64,000 nt of DNA from Schlegelella aquatica (GCF_026013905.1 NZ_CP110257.1:2688001-2752000); one strand, 5' to 3'. Shown: positions 50,103 through 60,362, numbered from the stretch's first letter. Translations and numbers: made by a program. Notes: generated from the letters alone by a model not told the origin.

Positions 50103-50597
50103 TCAGCCCTGCACGACGTCCGCCACCGGGGCGCCGCCGGTGAGCGCGACCAGTTCCTTCGGCGAAAGCCGGAATACGCCGTTCGGGTGGCCAGCGGCGG
50201 CCCAGATCTCGTCGAAGCGGAACAGCTCACGGTCGATCAGCGTGACCGGCGGGCTCGCGTGGCCCACCGGCGAGACGCCCCCGATGCTGTAGCCCGTGCG
50301 CTCCTTGACGAACTCGGCATCGGCCCGGCCGATGGGGCCCACCAGGGCGGCCACCTTCTTCTCGTCGACCCGCTTGTCGCCGGAGGTGACCACAAGCACG
50401 GCGCGATCGTCTTCCTTGCGGCGGAAGATCACGCTCTTGGCGATTTGACCGACGGTGACGCGCAAGGCGTCGGCGGCCTCCTGCGCGGTGCGCGCCGCGA
50501 CCTCGAGGTACACGGGCGCGTGGGGGTGGCCGAGCGAGGCCAGCAAGTGCGCCACCCGGCGAAAGCCCTCGGGACGCTCGTCGAGCACGGTCGTCAT
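50103..50597 (-). CDS. YbaK/ProX-type aminoacyl-tRNA deacylase-like protein
   Basis: A 164-residue YbaK/EbsC-family domain protein. IAKSVIFRRKEDDRAVLVVTSGDKRVDEKKVA (about 52-83, quoted in part) carries the conserved lysine in the substrate pocket; GYSIGGVSPVGH is the family loop. Such enzymes hydrolyse misacylated tRNAs (Cys-tRNAPro or Ala-tRNAPro). ATG 50597 overlaps the HMG-CoA lyase stop by four bases. Its place in the leucine-degradation operon is unexpected and may be incidental. Confidence 0.88.
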   Translation of the reverse strand: MTTVLDERPEGFRRVAHLLASLGHPHAPVYLEVAARTAQEAADALRVTVGQIAKSVIFRRKEDDRAVLVVTSGDKRVDEKKVAALVGPIGRADAEFVKERTGYSIGGVSPVGHASPPVTLIDRELFRFDEIWAAAGHPNGVFRLSPKELVALTGGAPVADVVQG

Positions 50598-51529
50598 TCG
50601 CCCGCCCTCCCTGCGGCCGCAGCCGGGGTGCGCTTGGCCAGCAGGGCGTTGGCCACACGCGAGACCGGCTTGCGTCCGAGCACGTCGGAGATAAAGCGGG
50701 CCGCGTCGACCAGCGCGTCCAGGTCGATGCCGGTCTCGATGCCGAGGCCGTGCAGCATGAAGACGACGTCCTCCGTCGCGACGTTGCCGGTGGCCCCCTT
50801 CGCGTAGGGGCAGCCGCCCAGGCCCGCGACGCTCGCATCGAAGGTGTGGATGCCCATCTCCAGACAGGCGTAGATGTTGGCGAGCGCCTGCCCGTAGGTG
50901 TCGTGGAAATGGCCGCTCACCTCGTGCAGCGGATAGTGCTTGAGCGCCCGCTCCATCGCCGCCTGGACCTTGTGCGGCGTGCCCACGCCGATCGTGTCGG
51001 CCACGCCCACATGATCGACGCCGATGTCTTTCATGAGGCGCACCACGCGCTCGACCTCGTCCAGCGGCACCTCCCCCTGGTAGGGGCAGCCCAGCGCACA
51101 GGAGATCGCCCCGCGCACCTTGAGCCCGTGGGCATGGGCCTGCGCGACCACCGGGCGGAAGCGCTCGATCGATTCCTCGATAGAGCAGTTGATGTTGCGC
51201 TGGCTGAACGCCTCGCTGGCCGCCCCGAACACGACGACCTCGTCGGGCCGGGTGGGCAGCGCCGCCTCCAGCCCCTTCATGTTGGGCACGAGCACCGAAT
51301 AACGCACGCCCTGGCGGCGCGCCAGGCCCGCCATGACCTCGGCGTTGTCGGCCATCTGGGGCACCCACTTGGGGCTCACGAAGCTGGTGACCTCGATCTC
51401 GCGCAGGCCCGCGGCCTGCAGACGGTGGACCAGCTCGATCTTGTGCTCGGCCTCTACCGGCTGCTTCTCGTTTTGCAGCCCGTCGCGGGGGCCGACGTCG
51501 ACCAGGGTGACACGGGTAGGCAACACCAT
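50594..51529 (-). CDS. liuE: Hydroxymethylglutaryl-CoA lyase
   Basis: The enzyme splits HMG-CoA into acetoacetate and acetyl-CoA, the last step of leucine/isovalerate breakdown. The 311-residue protein has the DRE-TIM motif VDVGPRDGLQNEK (about 10-22), SFVSPKWVPQMAD, SGHFHDTYGQALAN and the signature GLGGCPYAKGATGNVATED with the active cysteine. The ATG at 51529 has GGAG five bases ahead; an ATG one codon earlier is possible. It lies in the same direction as liuB-liuC-liuD, with a small convergent gene in between. Confidence 0.96.
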   Translation of the reverse strand: MVLPTRVTLVDVGPRDGLQNEKQPVEAEHKIELVHRLQAAGLREIEVTSFVSPKWVPQMADNAEVMAGLARRQGVRYSVLVPNMKGLEAALPTRPDEVVVFGAASEAFSQRNINCSIEESIERFRPVVAQAHAHGLKVRGAISCALGCPYQGEVPLDEVERVVRLMKDIGVDHVGVADTIGVGTPHKVQAAMERALKHYPLHEVSGHFHDTYGQALANIYACLEMGIHTFDASVAGLGGCPYAKGATGNVATEDVVFMLHGLGIETGIDLDALVDAARFISDVLGRKPVSRVANALLAKRTPAAAAGRAGE

Positions 51530-51652
51530 CATTACTCCATGCGCAGTGGCGTGGGCCACTTCGGATTCTGCACGCCGGCGCGGCCTTTCACCTGTTTGAG
51601 GGATGGGCCTCCCGGCGGGCCAAAGGGACAATCTCCCACAAGGACTTGCTTC

Positions 51653-52057
51653 ATGGACGCCAACCATCGCCTGCATCTGGCCACGAAGATCCACTTCGGG
51701 CTGCTGCGGCATCTGGGCGAAGGGATCGACATCGGCGCCATGCTCAAACGCGAAGACTACGCACTCGACGTGATCAACGTCTGTCTGGCCTGCGACGACG
51801 CCGAACTGCGCGGGCTGGCCGAATCCTTCAGAGGCGCGAGTACGCCCACGCCCGACCCCGGCCCCGCACTCCGCGCGCCCCATGCGAGCCCCTGGGCCGC
51901 CCAGACGTCGGGCTTCGGGCTCTCCGAGCCACCGCCGGGCCCATTGCAGGGCACGCCGGGCGTGGCCCCCGGGGCGCGCTGGTGGGAGCGTTGGCTGCGC
52001 TACCTGGCTCCCCGCGCGGCGCGAGCCGCAGCCCCAGGCGACGAGGACGCCCGCTGA
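51653..52057 (+). CDS. Hypothetical protein with conserved-looking N-terminus
   Basis: A 134-residue protein I do not recognise. The first 60 residues (LHLATKIHFGLLRHLGEGID, then CLACDDAELRGLAESFR) look like a compact helical domain and contain a CxxC pair in VCLACDD. The remainder is Pro/Ala-rich and probably disordered. ATG 51653 is preceded by AAGGA at 51640-51644. It stands alone on the plus strand between the divergent HMG-CoA lyase gene and the convergent liuD gene. No function can be inferred. Confidence 0.6.
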   Translation: MDANHRLHLATKIHFGLLRHLGEGIDIGAMLKREDYALDVINVCLACDDAELRGLAESFRGASTPTPDPGPALRAPHASPWAAQTSGFGLSEPPPGPLQGTPGVAPGARWWERWLRYLAPRAARAAAPGDEDAR

Positions 52058-52138
52058 CGCCCCGCCTCGCCTCGGATCTTCGCCTTGGGGCAGACCGCGC
52101 GGGTGGCGGCCCGGCTTCGGGCGGCCGGACGCCGCGCC

Positions 52139-54124
52139 TCAAGCAGTCTTGAGCCGCAGCAGCTCGGCCCCTTCGGCCACCTGGTCGCCCACCGCGTACA
52201 GCACCTCCTCGACCACGCCGTCCATCGGCGCGGCGATGCTGTGCTCCATCTTCATGGCCTCCATCACCGCGAGCGCCTGGCCCTTCTTCACGGCCTGCCC
52301 GGCCTGCACGTGCAAGGCGATGAGCTTGCCGGGCATCGGGGCCGTGAGCCGGCCGCCCTCGCCAGCACCTTCGCCGGCGTGCGCGATGGCGTCGACCCAC
52401 TGCACCGCCGTCGCACCCTGCGGCGCGAACACGGCGAAGGATTCGCCGCGCCGGTAGACCGCGAGCGTCCAGCGCGCCTGGCCGAGCTGCACGTCGTAGC
52501 GGTCCTGGCCGAGCTCGCGGCTGCGCAGTGCGAGGCGCTCGCCCCCCAGTTCCAGCGCATGACTGCCGTCGTGCAGGTAGTCGAGGAAGGCGACATGCCG
52601 CTGCCCGGCCACGTCCAGCTCCATGCGGCGGCGCGCCATGCCGTGCAAGCGCCAGCCGTCGCGGCGCGACCAGGGGTCGGGCGTCTCGAGCCGGCGCTCC
52701 TCGCCGAGCACGCAGGCGGCCACGCCCGCCACGGCGCAGGCGAGCGGCACGCCCTCGACGCCGAACAGCGCCTCGCGCTCGCGCTCGATGAGGGCGGTGT
52801 CGAGGTCGGCCTCGCGGAACGAGCGGCTGCCCACCACCCGCCGCAGGAACGCCACGTTGGTGTGCAGCCCGACGATGTGCGTGTGCGCCAGCGCCGCATC
52901 GAGCCGGGCCAGCGCCTGCTCGCGCGTGTCGCCCCACACGATGAGCTTGGCGATCATCGAGTCGTAGTACGGCGAGATCTCGTCGCCCTCGCGCACGCCG
53001 GCGTCCAGCCGCACGGGGGCGACGCTGAACTCGCTGGCCGGCGGCGTGCGGAACACCTCCAGCCGGCCGGTGGCGGGCAGGAACTGCGCCTCGGGGTTCT
53101 CGGCGCACAGCCGCGCCTCGATGGCGTGGCCGCGGATGCGCAGGTCCTCCTGCCGGGCCGGCAGCGGTTCGCCGGCCGCCACGCGCAGCTGCCACTCGAC
53201 CAGATCGTGGCCGACGATGGCCTCGGTCACCGGGTGCTCGACCTGCAGGCGGGTGTTCATCTCCATGAAGTAGAACCGGCCATCCTGCTCGGCGATGAAC
53301 TCGACCGTGCCCGCCCCGACATAGCCCACCGCGCGCGCGGCGGCGACCGCGGCCTCGCCCATCTCGCGCCGGCGCGCCTCGGTCATGCCCGGGGCAGGCG
53401 CCTCCTCCAGCACCTTCTGGTGGCGGCGCTGCACCGAGCAGTCGCGCTCGAAGAGGTAGACATAGTTGCCTTGCGTGTCGCCGAAGACCTGGATCTCGAT
53501 GTGGCGCGGGCGGGTGACGTAGCGCTCGACGAGCACGTGGTCGTCGCCGAAGCTGGCCTGCGCCTCGCGCTTGCACGAGGCCAGCGCCTCGATGAAGTCC
53601 TCGGGGCGATCGACTCGCCGCATGCCCTTGCCGCCGCCGCCGGCGCTCGCCTTGATGAGCACCGGGTAGCCGATGCGGTCGGCCTCGCCCATCAGGAAGT
53701 CGGCGTCCTGCTGGTCGCCGTGATAGCCGGGCACGAGCGGCACGCCGGCCTGCTCCATCAGCGCCTTGGCCGCGGCCTTGCTGCCCATGGCCGCGATCGC
53801 CGAGGCGGGCGGGCCGATGAACACCAGCCCCGCTTCGGCACAGGCCGCGGCGAAGTCCTCGTTCTCGCTGAGGAACCCATAGCCGGGGTGGATGGCCTGG
53901 GCGCCCGTGGCACGGGCCGCCTCGATGATGCGCTCCCATCGCAGGTAGCTGTCGCGCGGCGCGGAGCCGCCGATGTGCACCGCCTCGTCGCAGGCGCGCA
54001 CGTGCTTGGCCTGCGCATCGGCGTCGGAGTAGACGGCGACCGTCTTGACGCCCAGGCGCCGCGCGGTGGCGGCCACCCGGCAAGCGATCTCGCCGCGGTT
54101 GGCAATCAGGATCTTGTCGAACAT
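52139..54124 (-). CDS. liuD: Methylcrotonoyl-CoA carboxylase, biotin-carrying alpha subunit
   Basis: The ATP-grasp biotin carboxylase plus biotin carrier of methylcrotonyl-CoA carboxylase in leucine degradation. The 661-residue protein starts [16 protein letters not shown], has the KASAGGGGKGMR loop, [14 protein letters not shown], a middle BT-like region and a C-terminal biotinyl domain with EAMKMEHS (biotin lysine near K625). The context with liuB and liuC supports methylcrotonyl-CoA over other acyl-CoA substrates. A 36-bp copy of its start lies 122 bp upstream, and an inverted repeat surrounds its start codon. Confidence 0.94.
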   Translation of the reverse strand: MFDKILIANRGEIACRVAATARRLGVKTVAVYSDADAQAKHVRACDEAVHIGGSAPRDSYLRWERIIEAARATGAQAIHPGYGFLSENEDFAAACAEAGLVFIGPPASAIAAMGSKAAAKALMEQAGVPLVPGYHGDQQDADFLMGEADRIGYPVLIKASAGGGGKGMRRVDRPEDFIEALASCKREAQASFGDDHVLVERYVTRPRHIEIQVFGDTQGNYVYLFERDCSVQRRHQKVLEEAPAPGMTEARRREMGEAAVAAARAVGYVGAGTVEFIAEQDGRFYFMEMNTRLQVEHPVTEAIVGHDLVEWQLRVAAGEPLPARQEDLRIRGHAIEARLCAENPEAQFLPATGRLEVFRTPPASEFSVAPVRLDAGVREGDEISPYYDSMIAKLIVWGDTREQALARLDAALAHTHIVGLHTNVAFLRRVVGSRSFREADLDTALIEREREALFGVEGVPLACAVAGVAACVLGEERRLETPDPWSRRDGWRLHGMARRRMELDVAGQRHVAFLDYLHDGSHALELGGERLALRSRELGQDRYDVQLGQARWTLAVYRRGESFAVFAPQGATAVQWVDAIAHAGEGAGEGGRLTAPMPGKLIALHVQAGQAVKKGQALAVMEAMKMEHSIAAPMDGVVEEVLYAVGDQVAEGAELLRLKTA

Positions 54125-54153
54125 TTTCAGACTCCCGCGGCGAGATCGCCTGC
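54080..54153 (-). promoter_or_regulatory. Inverted repeat enclosing the liuD start codon
   Basis: Arms 54080-54098 and 54135-54153 (19 bp each, one mismatch, 15 bp perfect) enclose 36 bases that hold the ATG at 54124 and most of its ribosome-binding site (GGGAG, 54132-54136, with two bases in the stem). In the mRNA this would form a long stem with the start codon in the loop. One arm is liuD codons for NRGEIA; the other is their inverted copy. Confidence 0.75.
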
Positions 54154-54247
54154 GCACGCTGCGCGTGCCAGGCGCTGTGGCTTCGCCGCTGCGCCGGCCG
54201 GGGCCGGCTGGTCGCCGCGGTTGGCAATCAGGATCTTGTCGAACATT
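54090..54247 (-). repeat. 36-bp direct repeat of the liuD 5' end
   Basis: The 36 bp at 54090-54125 recur without change at 54212-54247 (offset 122 bp), and the next 12 bp agree at ten positions. The repeat covers the first 11 codons of liuD with a base of upstream sequence. Confidence 0.95.
54127..54246 (-). pseudogene. 39-codon truncated copy of the liuD start
   Basis: An open frame beginning [18 protein letters not shown] starts three bases after the liuC stop and ends at 54127, just before the real liuD ATG. Its first 11 codons are identical in DNA to liuD. Its position abutting liuC suggests that this was the original liuD start and that the gene now uses the second copy. It could be translated as a leader because the liuC stop is so close. 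Confidence 0.6.
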
Positions 54248-54248
54248 C

Positions 54249-55043
54249 TCACACCCCTTGCCGCTGGGTCCACGCGGCAGGCCGCTTGTCGAGGAAGGAG
54301 CGCACGCCCTCGCGGCCCTCGTCGCTGGCCCGGATGTCGGCGATGCGGCGGGCCGTGTCGTCGCGCAGCTCGGCGGAGAGGGGCTGGCCCGCCACCTCCT
54401 GCACCAGCCGTTTGCAGGCCTTGACCGCCTGCGGGCCGTTGGCGACGATGGCCTGCACAATGGCCTCCACCTTGGCATCCAGCGCCTCCGGGGCGCACAG
54501 CTCGTGCACGAAGCCCAGGCGGTGCGCCTCGGTTGCGCTGAAGCGCTCGGCGGTGACGAAGTAGCGCCGAGCGGCCTGCTCGCCCATCGCGCGGATGACG
54601 TACGGGCTGATCGTCGCAGGCAAGAGACCCAGCTTGGCCTCCGACAGACAGAAGTGCACGCCCTCGGCGGCGACCAGCACGTCGCACACCGCCGCAAGGC
54701 CCACCCCGCCGGCGTAGCAATCGCCCTGGATGCGGCCGATCACCGGCACCGGGCAGCTGTAGAGGGTCCACAGCATCTGCGCCAGCCGCGCCGCGTCGTC
54801 CCGGTTCTGCTCCCAGGTGTAGTCGGCCATCGCCCGCATCCAGTTCAGGTCGGCCCCGGCGCTGAAGGCCTTGCCGTGGGCGCCCAGCACGATGGCGCGC
54901 ACGCCCTCGTCCTCGCCGAGCGCGGCGAAGGTGCGGGTCAGCTCGGCGATGGTCTCGTCGTTGAAGGCATTGCGCACGTCGGGCCGGTTGAGCCAGACGC
55001 GGGCCACGGGGCCGTCGCGGCGCACGTCGAGTGTCGAAGCCAT
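54249..55043 (-). CDS. liuC: Enoyl-CoA hydratase family, probably methylglutaconyl-CoA hydratase
   Basis: A 264-residue crotonase. It has RVWLNRPDVRNAFND, the oxyanion-hole segments KAFSAGADLNWM and GDCYAGGVGLAAVCD, and SEAKLGLLPATISPYV with a glutamate at the catalytic place; LGLLPATISPYV is typical of methylglutaconyl-CoA hydratases in liu clusters. It hydrates 3-methylglutaconyl-CoA to HMG-CoA between the carboxylase and the lyase. It is 13 bp downstream of liuB on the same strand. Confidence 0.92.
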   Translation of the reverse strand: MASTLDVRRDGPVARVWLNRPDVRNAFNDETIAELTRTFAALGEDEGVRAIVLGAHGKAFSAGADLNWMRAMADYTWEQNRDDAARLAQMLWTLYSCPVPVIGRIQGDCYAGGVGLAAVCDVLVAAEGVHFCLSEAKLGLLPATISPYVIRAMGEQAARRYFVTAERFSATEAHRLGFVHELCAPEALDAKVEAIVQAIVANGPQAVKACKRLVQEVAGQPLSAELRDDTARRIADIRASDEGREGVRSFLDKRPAAWTQRQGV

Positions 55044-55056
55044 GGGCGGAACCTCC

Positions 55057-56664
<1,608 letters not shown>

Positions 56665-56684
56665 GGACAGTCTCCGGTCGGGGT

Positions 56685-56843
56685 TCAAGCGGTCTTGGAT
56701 TCCTGCAACTGCAGTTCGTCGATCATCTGCTGGCGCATCATGAACTTCTGCACCTTGCCGGTCACCGTCATCGGCATCTCCTGGACGAAGCGGATGTAGC
56801 GCGGCACGACTGCAGGCTCGGGGCTCGAGGCAGATGCGCTCAT
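56685..56843 (-). pseudogene. C-terminal remnant of an AMP-forming acyl-CoA ligase
   Basis: A 52-codon frame at the head of the liu operon reads [20 protein letters not shown] followed by [12 protein letters not shown], which is the last part of fatty-acyl-CoA ligases including the catalytic-lysine motif TGKVQKF. The other 500 residues are missing. It keeps a start codon (ATG 56843) with GGGAG at a good distance and a stop 20 bp before liuB. Burkholderiales liu clusters often contain such a ligase, so an internal deletion is the simplest reading. It may still be translated. Confidence 0.8.
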
Positions 56844-56965
56844 GTCTTGTCTCCCGGATGTGCTTGTGGTGTGGACAGGGCAATCCGCCGGAGATTAGGC
56901 GGTGAAAACCCACCTCGGCGGCCAAGAAGGTTGCAAATCGTGCCACCTGGCGAGACACTCCCCTC

Positions 56966-58042
56966 ATGCCTCGCCGCCGCCCCTCGCCCTCGCCCCGCAG
57001 TGCCAAGGCCGCCTCCCCCGCCGGCGGCCGTGCCCTCACGCCCATGGCCTTCATTCACGCCATGCTGGTCGCCTACCGGCGGTACCGCAAAGACCCGACG
57101 GCGGCTCTCCAGGAGGCACAAATCACGCCAGAGCATCTCGCCGACCCGGGCGGGCGGATCACCGCCTGGCAGATGGAGACGTTTTCACGCCTGGCGATGC
57201 AGCAGCTCGACGACGAGGCGCTGGGGTGGTTCTCGCGCCCCCTGCCCTGGGGCAGCTACGGAATGCTCGCCCGCGCCTCGCTGACGGCACCGAACCTCGG
57301 GGTGGCGCTCAAGCGCTGGTGCCGGCACCACGGGTTGCTCACGCGCGACATCGTCTTCACACTCCAGGAGTCGGCGGGCCTCGCCCGCATCGAGATCACC
57401 GAGCACCGCCCGCTCGGCGAGTTGCGCGAGTTCTGCCTGCTCACGAGCCTGCGCAACCTCCACGGCTACGCCAGCTGGGTGGTCGATTCACGCCTGCCCC
57501 TCGTGGCAGTGGACTTTCCCTTCGCGCCGCCGCCGCATGCCGACGTGTACCGGCCCCTCTTTCCGGGGCCGGTGCGGTTCGAGGCGCCCCAGACGGGCTT
57601 CACGTTCGATGCGCAGTACCTCAGGCTGCCCGTCCGGCGGGACGAGCAGGCCTTGCAGGCGATGCTGCAGCACGCCGTGCGGCTCATCGTGCTGCCCTAC
57701 CGGCGCGACCGCCTGCTCGTGCAGCGGGTGCAGGAGCTCTTGCGCACCCGCAGCCACGAACTGCGCACGGCCGAGGAGCTCGCGCGCGAGCTGCATCTGT
57801 CGGTGCGCAGCCTGCACCGGCAGCTCCAGCAGGAGGGCGCGTCGCTGCAGGCGCTCAAAGACGAGGCCCGCCGGAACCGGGCGACGGCCTTGCTCACCCG
57901 CACCCGCAAACCGATCAAGCAGATCGCCCAGGCGGTCGGCTTCGACAACGAGAAGAGCTTCTCGCGGGCCTTCCGCGCCTGGACGGGGCTCTCGCCGCTC
58001 GAGTTCCGGCACAAGGCCTCGGCCCCCGCGGACCGCTACTGA
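56966..58042 (+). CDS. AraC-family transcriptional regulator
   Basis: A 358-residue regulator with an N-terminal arabinose-binding-like (OruR/AraC_binding-2 type) domain of about 200 residues and a C-terminal double helix-turn-helix ([20 protein letters not shown], then [33 protein letters not shown]). It is divergent from the liu operon with a 120-bp spacer to the ligase remnant, so it is a candidate activator of that operon. ATG 56966 follows GGCGAGAC; an internal ATG at about codon 27 is also possible. Confidence 0.9.
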   Translation: MPRRRPSPSPRSAKAASPAGGRALTPMAFIHAMLVAYRRYRKDPTAALQEAQITPEHLADPGGRITAWQMETFSRLAMQQLDDEALGWFSRPLPWGSYGMLARASLTAPNLGVALKRWCRHHGLLTRDIVFTLQESAGLARIEITEHRPLGELREFCLLTSLRNLHGYASWVVDSRLPLVAVDFPFAPPPHADVYRPLFPGPVRFEAPQTGFTFDAQYLRLPVRRDEQALQAMLQHAVRLIVLPYRRDRLLVQRVQELLRTRSHELRTAEELARELHLSVRSLHRQLQQEGASLQALKDEARRNRATALLTRTRKPIKQIAQAVGFDNEKSFSRAFRAWTGLSPLEFRHKASAPADRY

Positions 58043-58153
58043 CGCCGGCCCCGCACGAAGCTGCCCACGGCCGCTGCGCCGCGGGTGCCCCCGACCGCGA
58101 TCGGCCATCCGCGACGACACCATCGCCCCATCGAGGCCGCCCCTCGGGAGACA

Positions 58154-59748
58154 ATGGGCCACCCACCCCGAACCCCGGAGACCGCCATCGCCTCACGCCC
58201 CCCTTCGCGCCCTGGCCCTGCTCCTTCGGCCCCGCCGAGGGGGGGGCGGGCGCCGAGCTGGAGAGCCTCAACGCCGAACTCGCCTTCCACGGCTATCCGG
58301 ACAGCTTTCCGCTGGCCCGCCGCATCGGCCGGCGAGTGACCCTTTTCGTGGGCCCGCCCAACAGCGGGAAGACGCACGCCGCCTTCGAACGCCTGGCCCG
58401 CGCCGAGTCGGGCACGTACCTCGCACCGCTGCGACTGCTCGCCTTGGAAGGGCGGGACCGACTCGAAGCGCGTGGGGTGCCCTGCTCGCTGCTCACCGGC
58501 GAGGAACACGTGCCCGCGCCCGGTGCGCGGGCCGTCTCCAGCACGGTGGAGATGCTCAACACCCGCGATGTGGTCGACGTGGCAGTGATCGACGAAGCGC
58601 AGATGCTCTTCGATGCGGACCGCGGCTGGGCGTGGACCCAGGCCATCGTCGGCGTGCCGGCTTACGAAGTGATCGTGATCTGCTCGGCCTATGCGGTCGA
58701 GGCGATCCGCCGCCTGCTGGAAGTGTGCGACGAGCCGTGTGAGGTGCAGGTGTTCGAGCGCAAGCAGCACGTGCAGCTGCTGCGCACGCCCGTGCCGCTC
58801 GGCTCGCTGAGGAAGGGCGACGCGGTCGTCGCCTTCAGCCGCCGCGAGGTCCTGATGCTGCGCGACCGCATCGCCGAGAAGGGCATGCGGGTGAGCGTCA
58901 TCTACGGCGCCCTGCCGCCGGAGGTGCGCCGCCGCGAAGCCGAGCGGTTCGCCGAGGGCGAGGCGCCGGTGCTCGTGGCCACCGACGCGATCGGCATGGG
59001 GCTGAACCTGCCGATCCGCCGCGTGCTCTTCAGCACGGTGGTCAAGTTCGACGGAGAAAAAGAGCGCGACTTGAGCGTCTCGGAAGCGCACCAGATCGCA
59101 GGGCGAGCCGGACGCTACGGCATCCACGAAGAGGGCCACGCCGGCGTGCTCCGCGAGGCCGAGCCCGACGCCCTGGCGGTGCTCAAGCATCTGCTGGCGC
59201 GCGAGCCCAAGGCGCCGCCGGGCTTCAAGGCCCGGGTGGCCCCCAACTGGTGGCATGTGCAGACGATCGCCGAGCGTCTGGGCCTGCACCGGCTGCGGCA
59301 GGTGCTCGGCGTGTTCATGGAGCGGCTGGAGATCGACAGCAGCCACTTCGAGGTGGCGTCGCTGGAACAGATGCTCGAACTGGCGGAGCACATCGACCGG
59401 GTGGCGGGCGTTCTGCCGCTGCGCGATCGCTTCATCTATGCCCAGGCGCCGGTGGACGTGGACGCGCCCACACAGCTCGAGCACTTTCTCACGTGGGCCG
59501 CGCAGCACGCCAGGAACGGCTCGGCCGGCGAGCCGTGGTTCCTGGACCAGGTGGACGAGCACAGCCGCCTGGACCGCATGGAACAGGCGCTCAGGCTGTG
59601 CTCGCTGTGGTTGTGGCTGGATCTGCGCTTCGAGGGTGTGTATGGCCACCTCGAAGCCGTGACGGGGCAGCGCGACGCGCTGAACCGCGGCATCGAGCGG
59701 CAGCTCAAGAGCCGCAAGCCGCTGTGGGCCACGCGGCGGCGGCGCTGA
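58154..59748 (+). CDS. SUV3-like superfamily 2 RNA helicase, 5' end uncertain
   Basis: The coding frame that ends at 59748 is a DExH helicase of the Suv3 type: Walker A VGPPNSGKTHAAFE, Walker B VIDEAQMLFD, VICSAYAVE motif III region, VVAFSRREVL, TDAIGMGLNLPI and HQIAGRAGRYG, with a C-terminal helical part. Mitochondrial Suv3 works in RNA decay. In this frame there is no ATG, GTG or TTG between the AraC stop (58042) and GTG 58337, although coding-like sequence extends back to about 58192. ATG 58154 is in another frame; one extra base in the C6 (58198-58203) or G8 (58239-58246) run would join it. Confidence 0.8.
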
Positions 59749-59767
59749 CCGGCGGCCTCATGGACTC

Positions 59768-60028
59768 TCAGCGAGGCCGACGCGACGACGCCGGCGCGGG
59801 GCCACGGCGTTCGAGGTGACGGAAGGTGATCCGGCCCTTGCTCAGGTCGTAGGGCGACAGCTCCAGCGACACCTTGTCGCCCGCGAGGATGCGGATGTGG
59901 TTCTTGCGCATCTTGCCAGAGGTGTACGCCACCAGCTGGTGGCCGTTGTCGAGCGTGACGCGGTAGCGCGAATCCGGCAGCATCTCGTCCACCACCCCTT
60001 GCATCTCGATCAGTTCTTCTTTGGCCAT
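59768..60028 (-). CDS. infA: Translation initiation factor IF-1
   Basis: An 86-residue IF-1 with the S1-like OB fold: [69 protein letters not shown] (each at expected spacing). The C-terminal tail [13 protein letters not shown] is longer than in the 72-residue E. coli protein; such forms are frequent as a second infA in betaproteobacteria. ATG 60028 fits the family start. It is 10 bp downstream of a small gene and in line with cspA, suggesting a cold-shock-linked unit. Confidence 0.93.
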   Translation of the reverse strand: MAKEELIEMQGVVDEMLPDSRYRVTLDNGHQLVAYTSGKMRKNHIRILAGDKVSLELSPYDLSKGRITFRHLERRGPAPASSRRPR

Positions 60029-60038
60029 GTCGTGGGTC

Positions 60039-60281
60039 CTAGCAGGGTTGGGGCAAGCGGCGGCCGGCATCGAGCCACGCGAGCGCATGCTCGGTGGCAT
60101 AACGGACGGCTGCCTGCCGGTTGTCGAATCGGGGCACCAGGCGCCACACGCGATCGTGCGTGGAACTGCCCGTGCCCGAGCGGATGGAGACTGAAGCAGC
60201 GTACTGGCCGTCTTGCAGCTGCTTCACGAGCGGCGAGACGCGGTACTTGCCGATTTCCAGAATTTCGGACTGGGTATCGAT
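60039..60281 (-). CDS. Small conserved-looking protein between cspA and infA, possible ATC start
   Basis: An 80-codon frame gives [20 protein letters not shown], a middle [11 protein letters not shown] segment and [11 protein letters not shown], with high GC at third positions throughout, so it looks truly coding. I know similar unnamed proteins next to cold-shock genes in Burkholderiales but no function. There is no ATG, GTG or TTG ahead of the LEIGKYR segment; AGGA lies six bases before an ATC at 60281, which is the best start. The first conventional start, a GTG within KYRVSP, would cut the N-terminus. Confidence 0.6.
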   Translation of the reverse strand: MDTQSEILEIGKYRVSPLVKQLQDGQYAASVSIRSGTGSSTHDRVWRLVPRFDNRQAAVRYATEHALAWLDAGRRLPQPC

Positions 60282-60332
60282 GAGGGTTCCTAGGAAGGGT
60301 CGCGCCGGCGTTCGAGCGCCCGCACGACGAAC

Positions 60333-60362
60333 GCGCTTGCTTCGCCACGGCGAAGCAAGCGC
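60333..60362 (-). other. 14-bp perfect hairpin between cspA and the small gene
   Basis: GCGCTTGCTTCGCC and GGCGAAGCAAGCGC are separated by two bases, so 13 pairs can form with a four-base loop. There is no T-run on either side. It could act as an RNase site or partial terminator separating cspA from the downstream infA unit. Confidence 0.6.
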
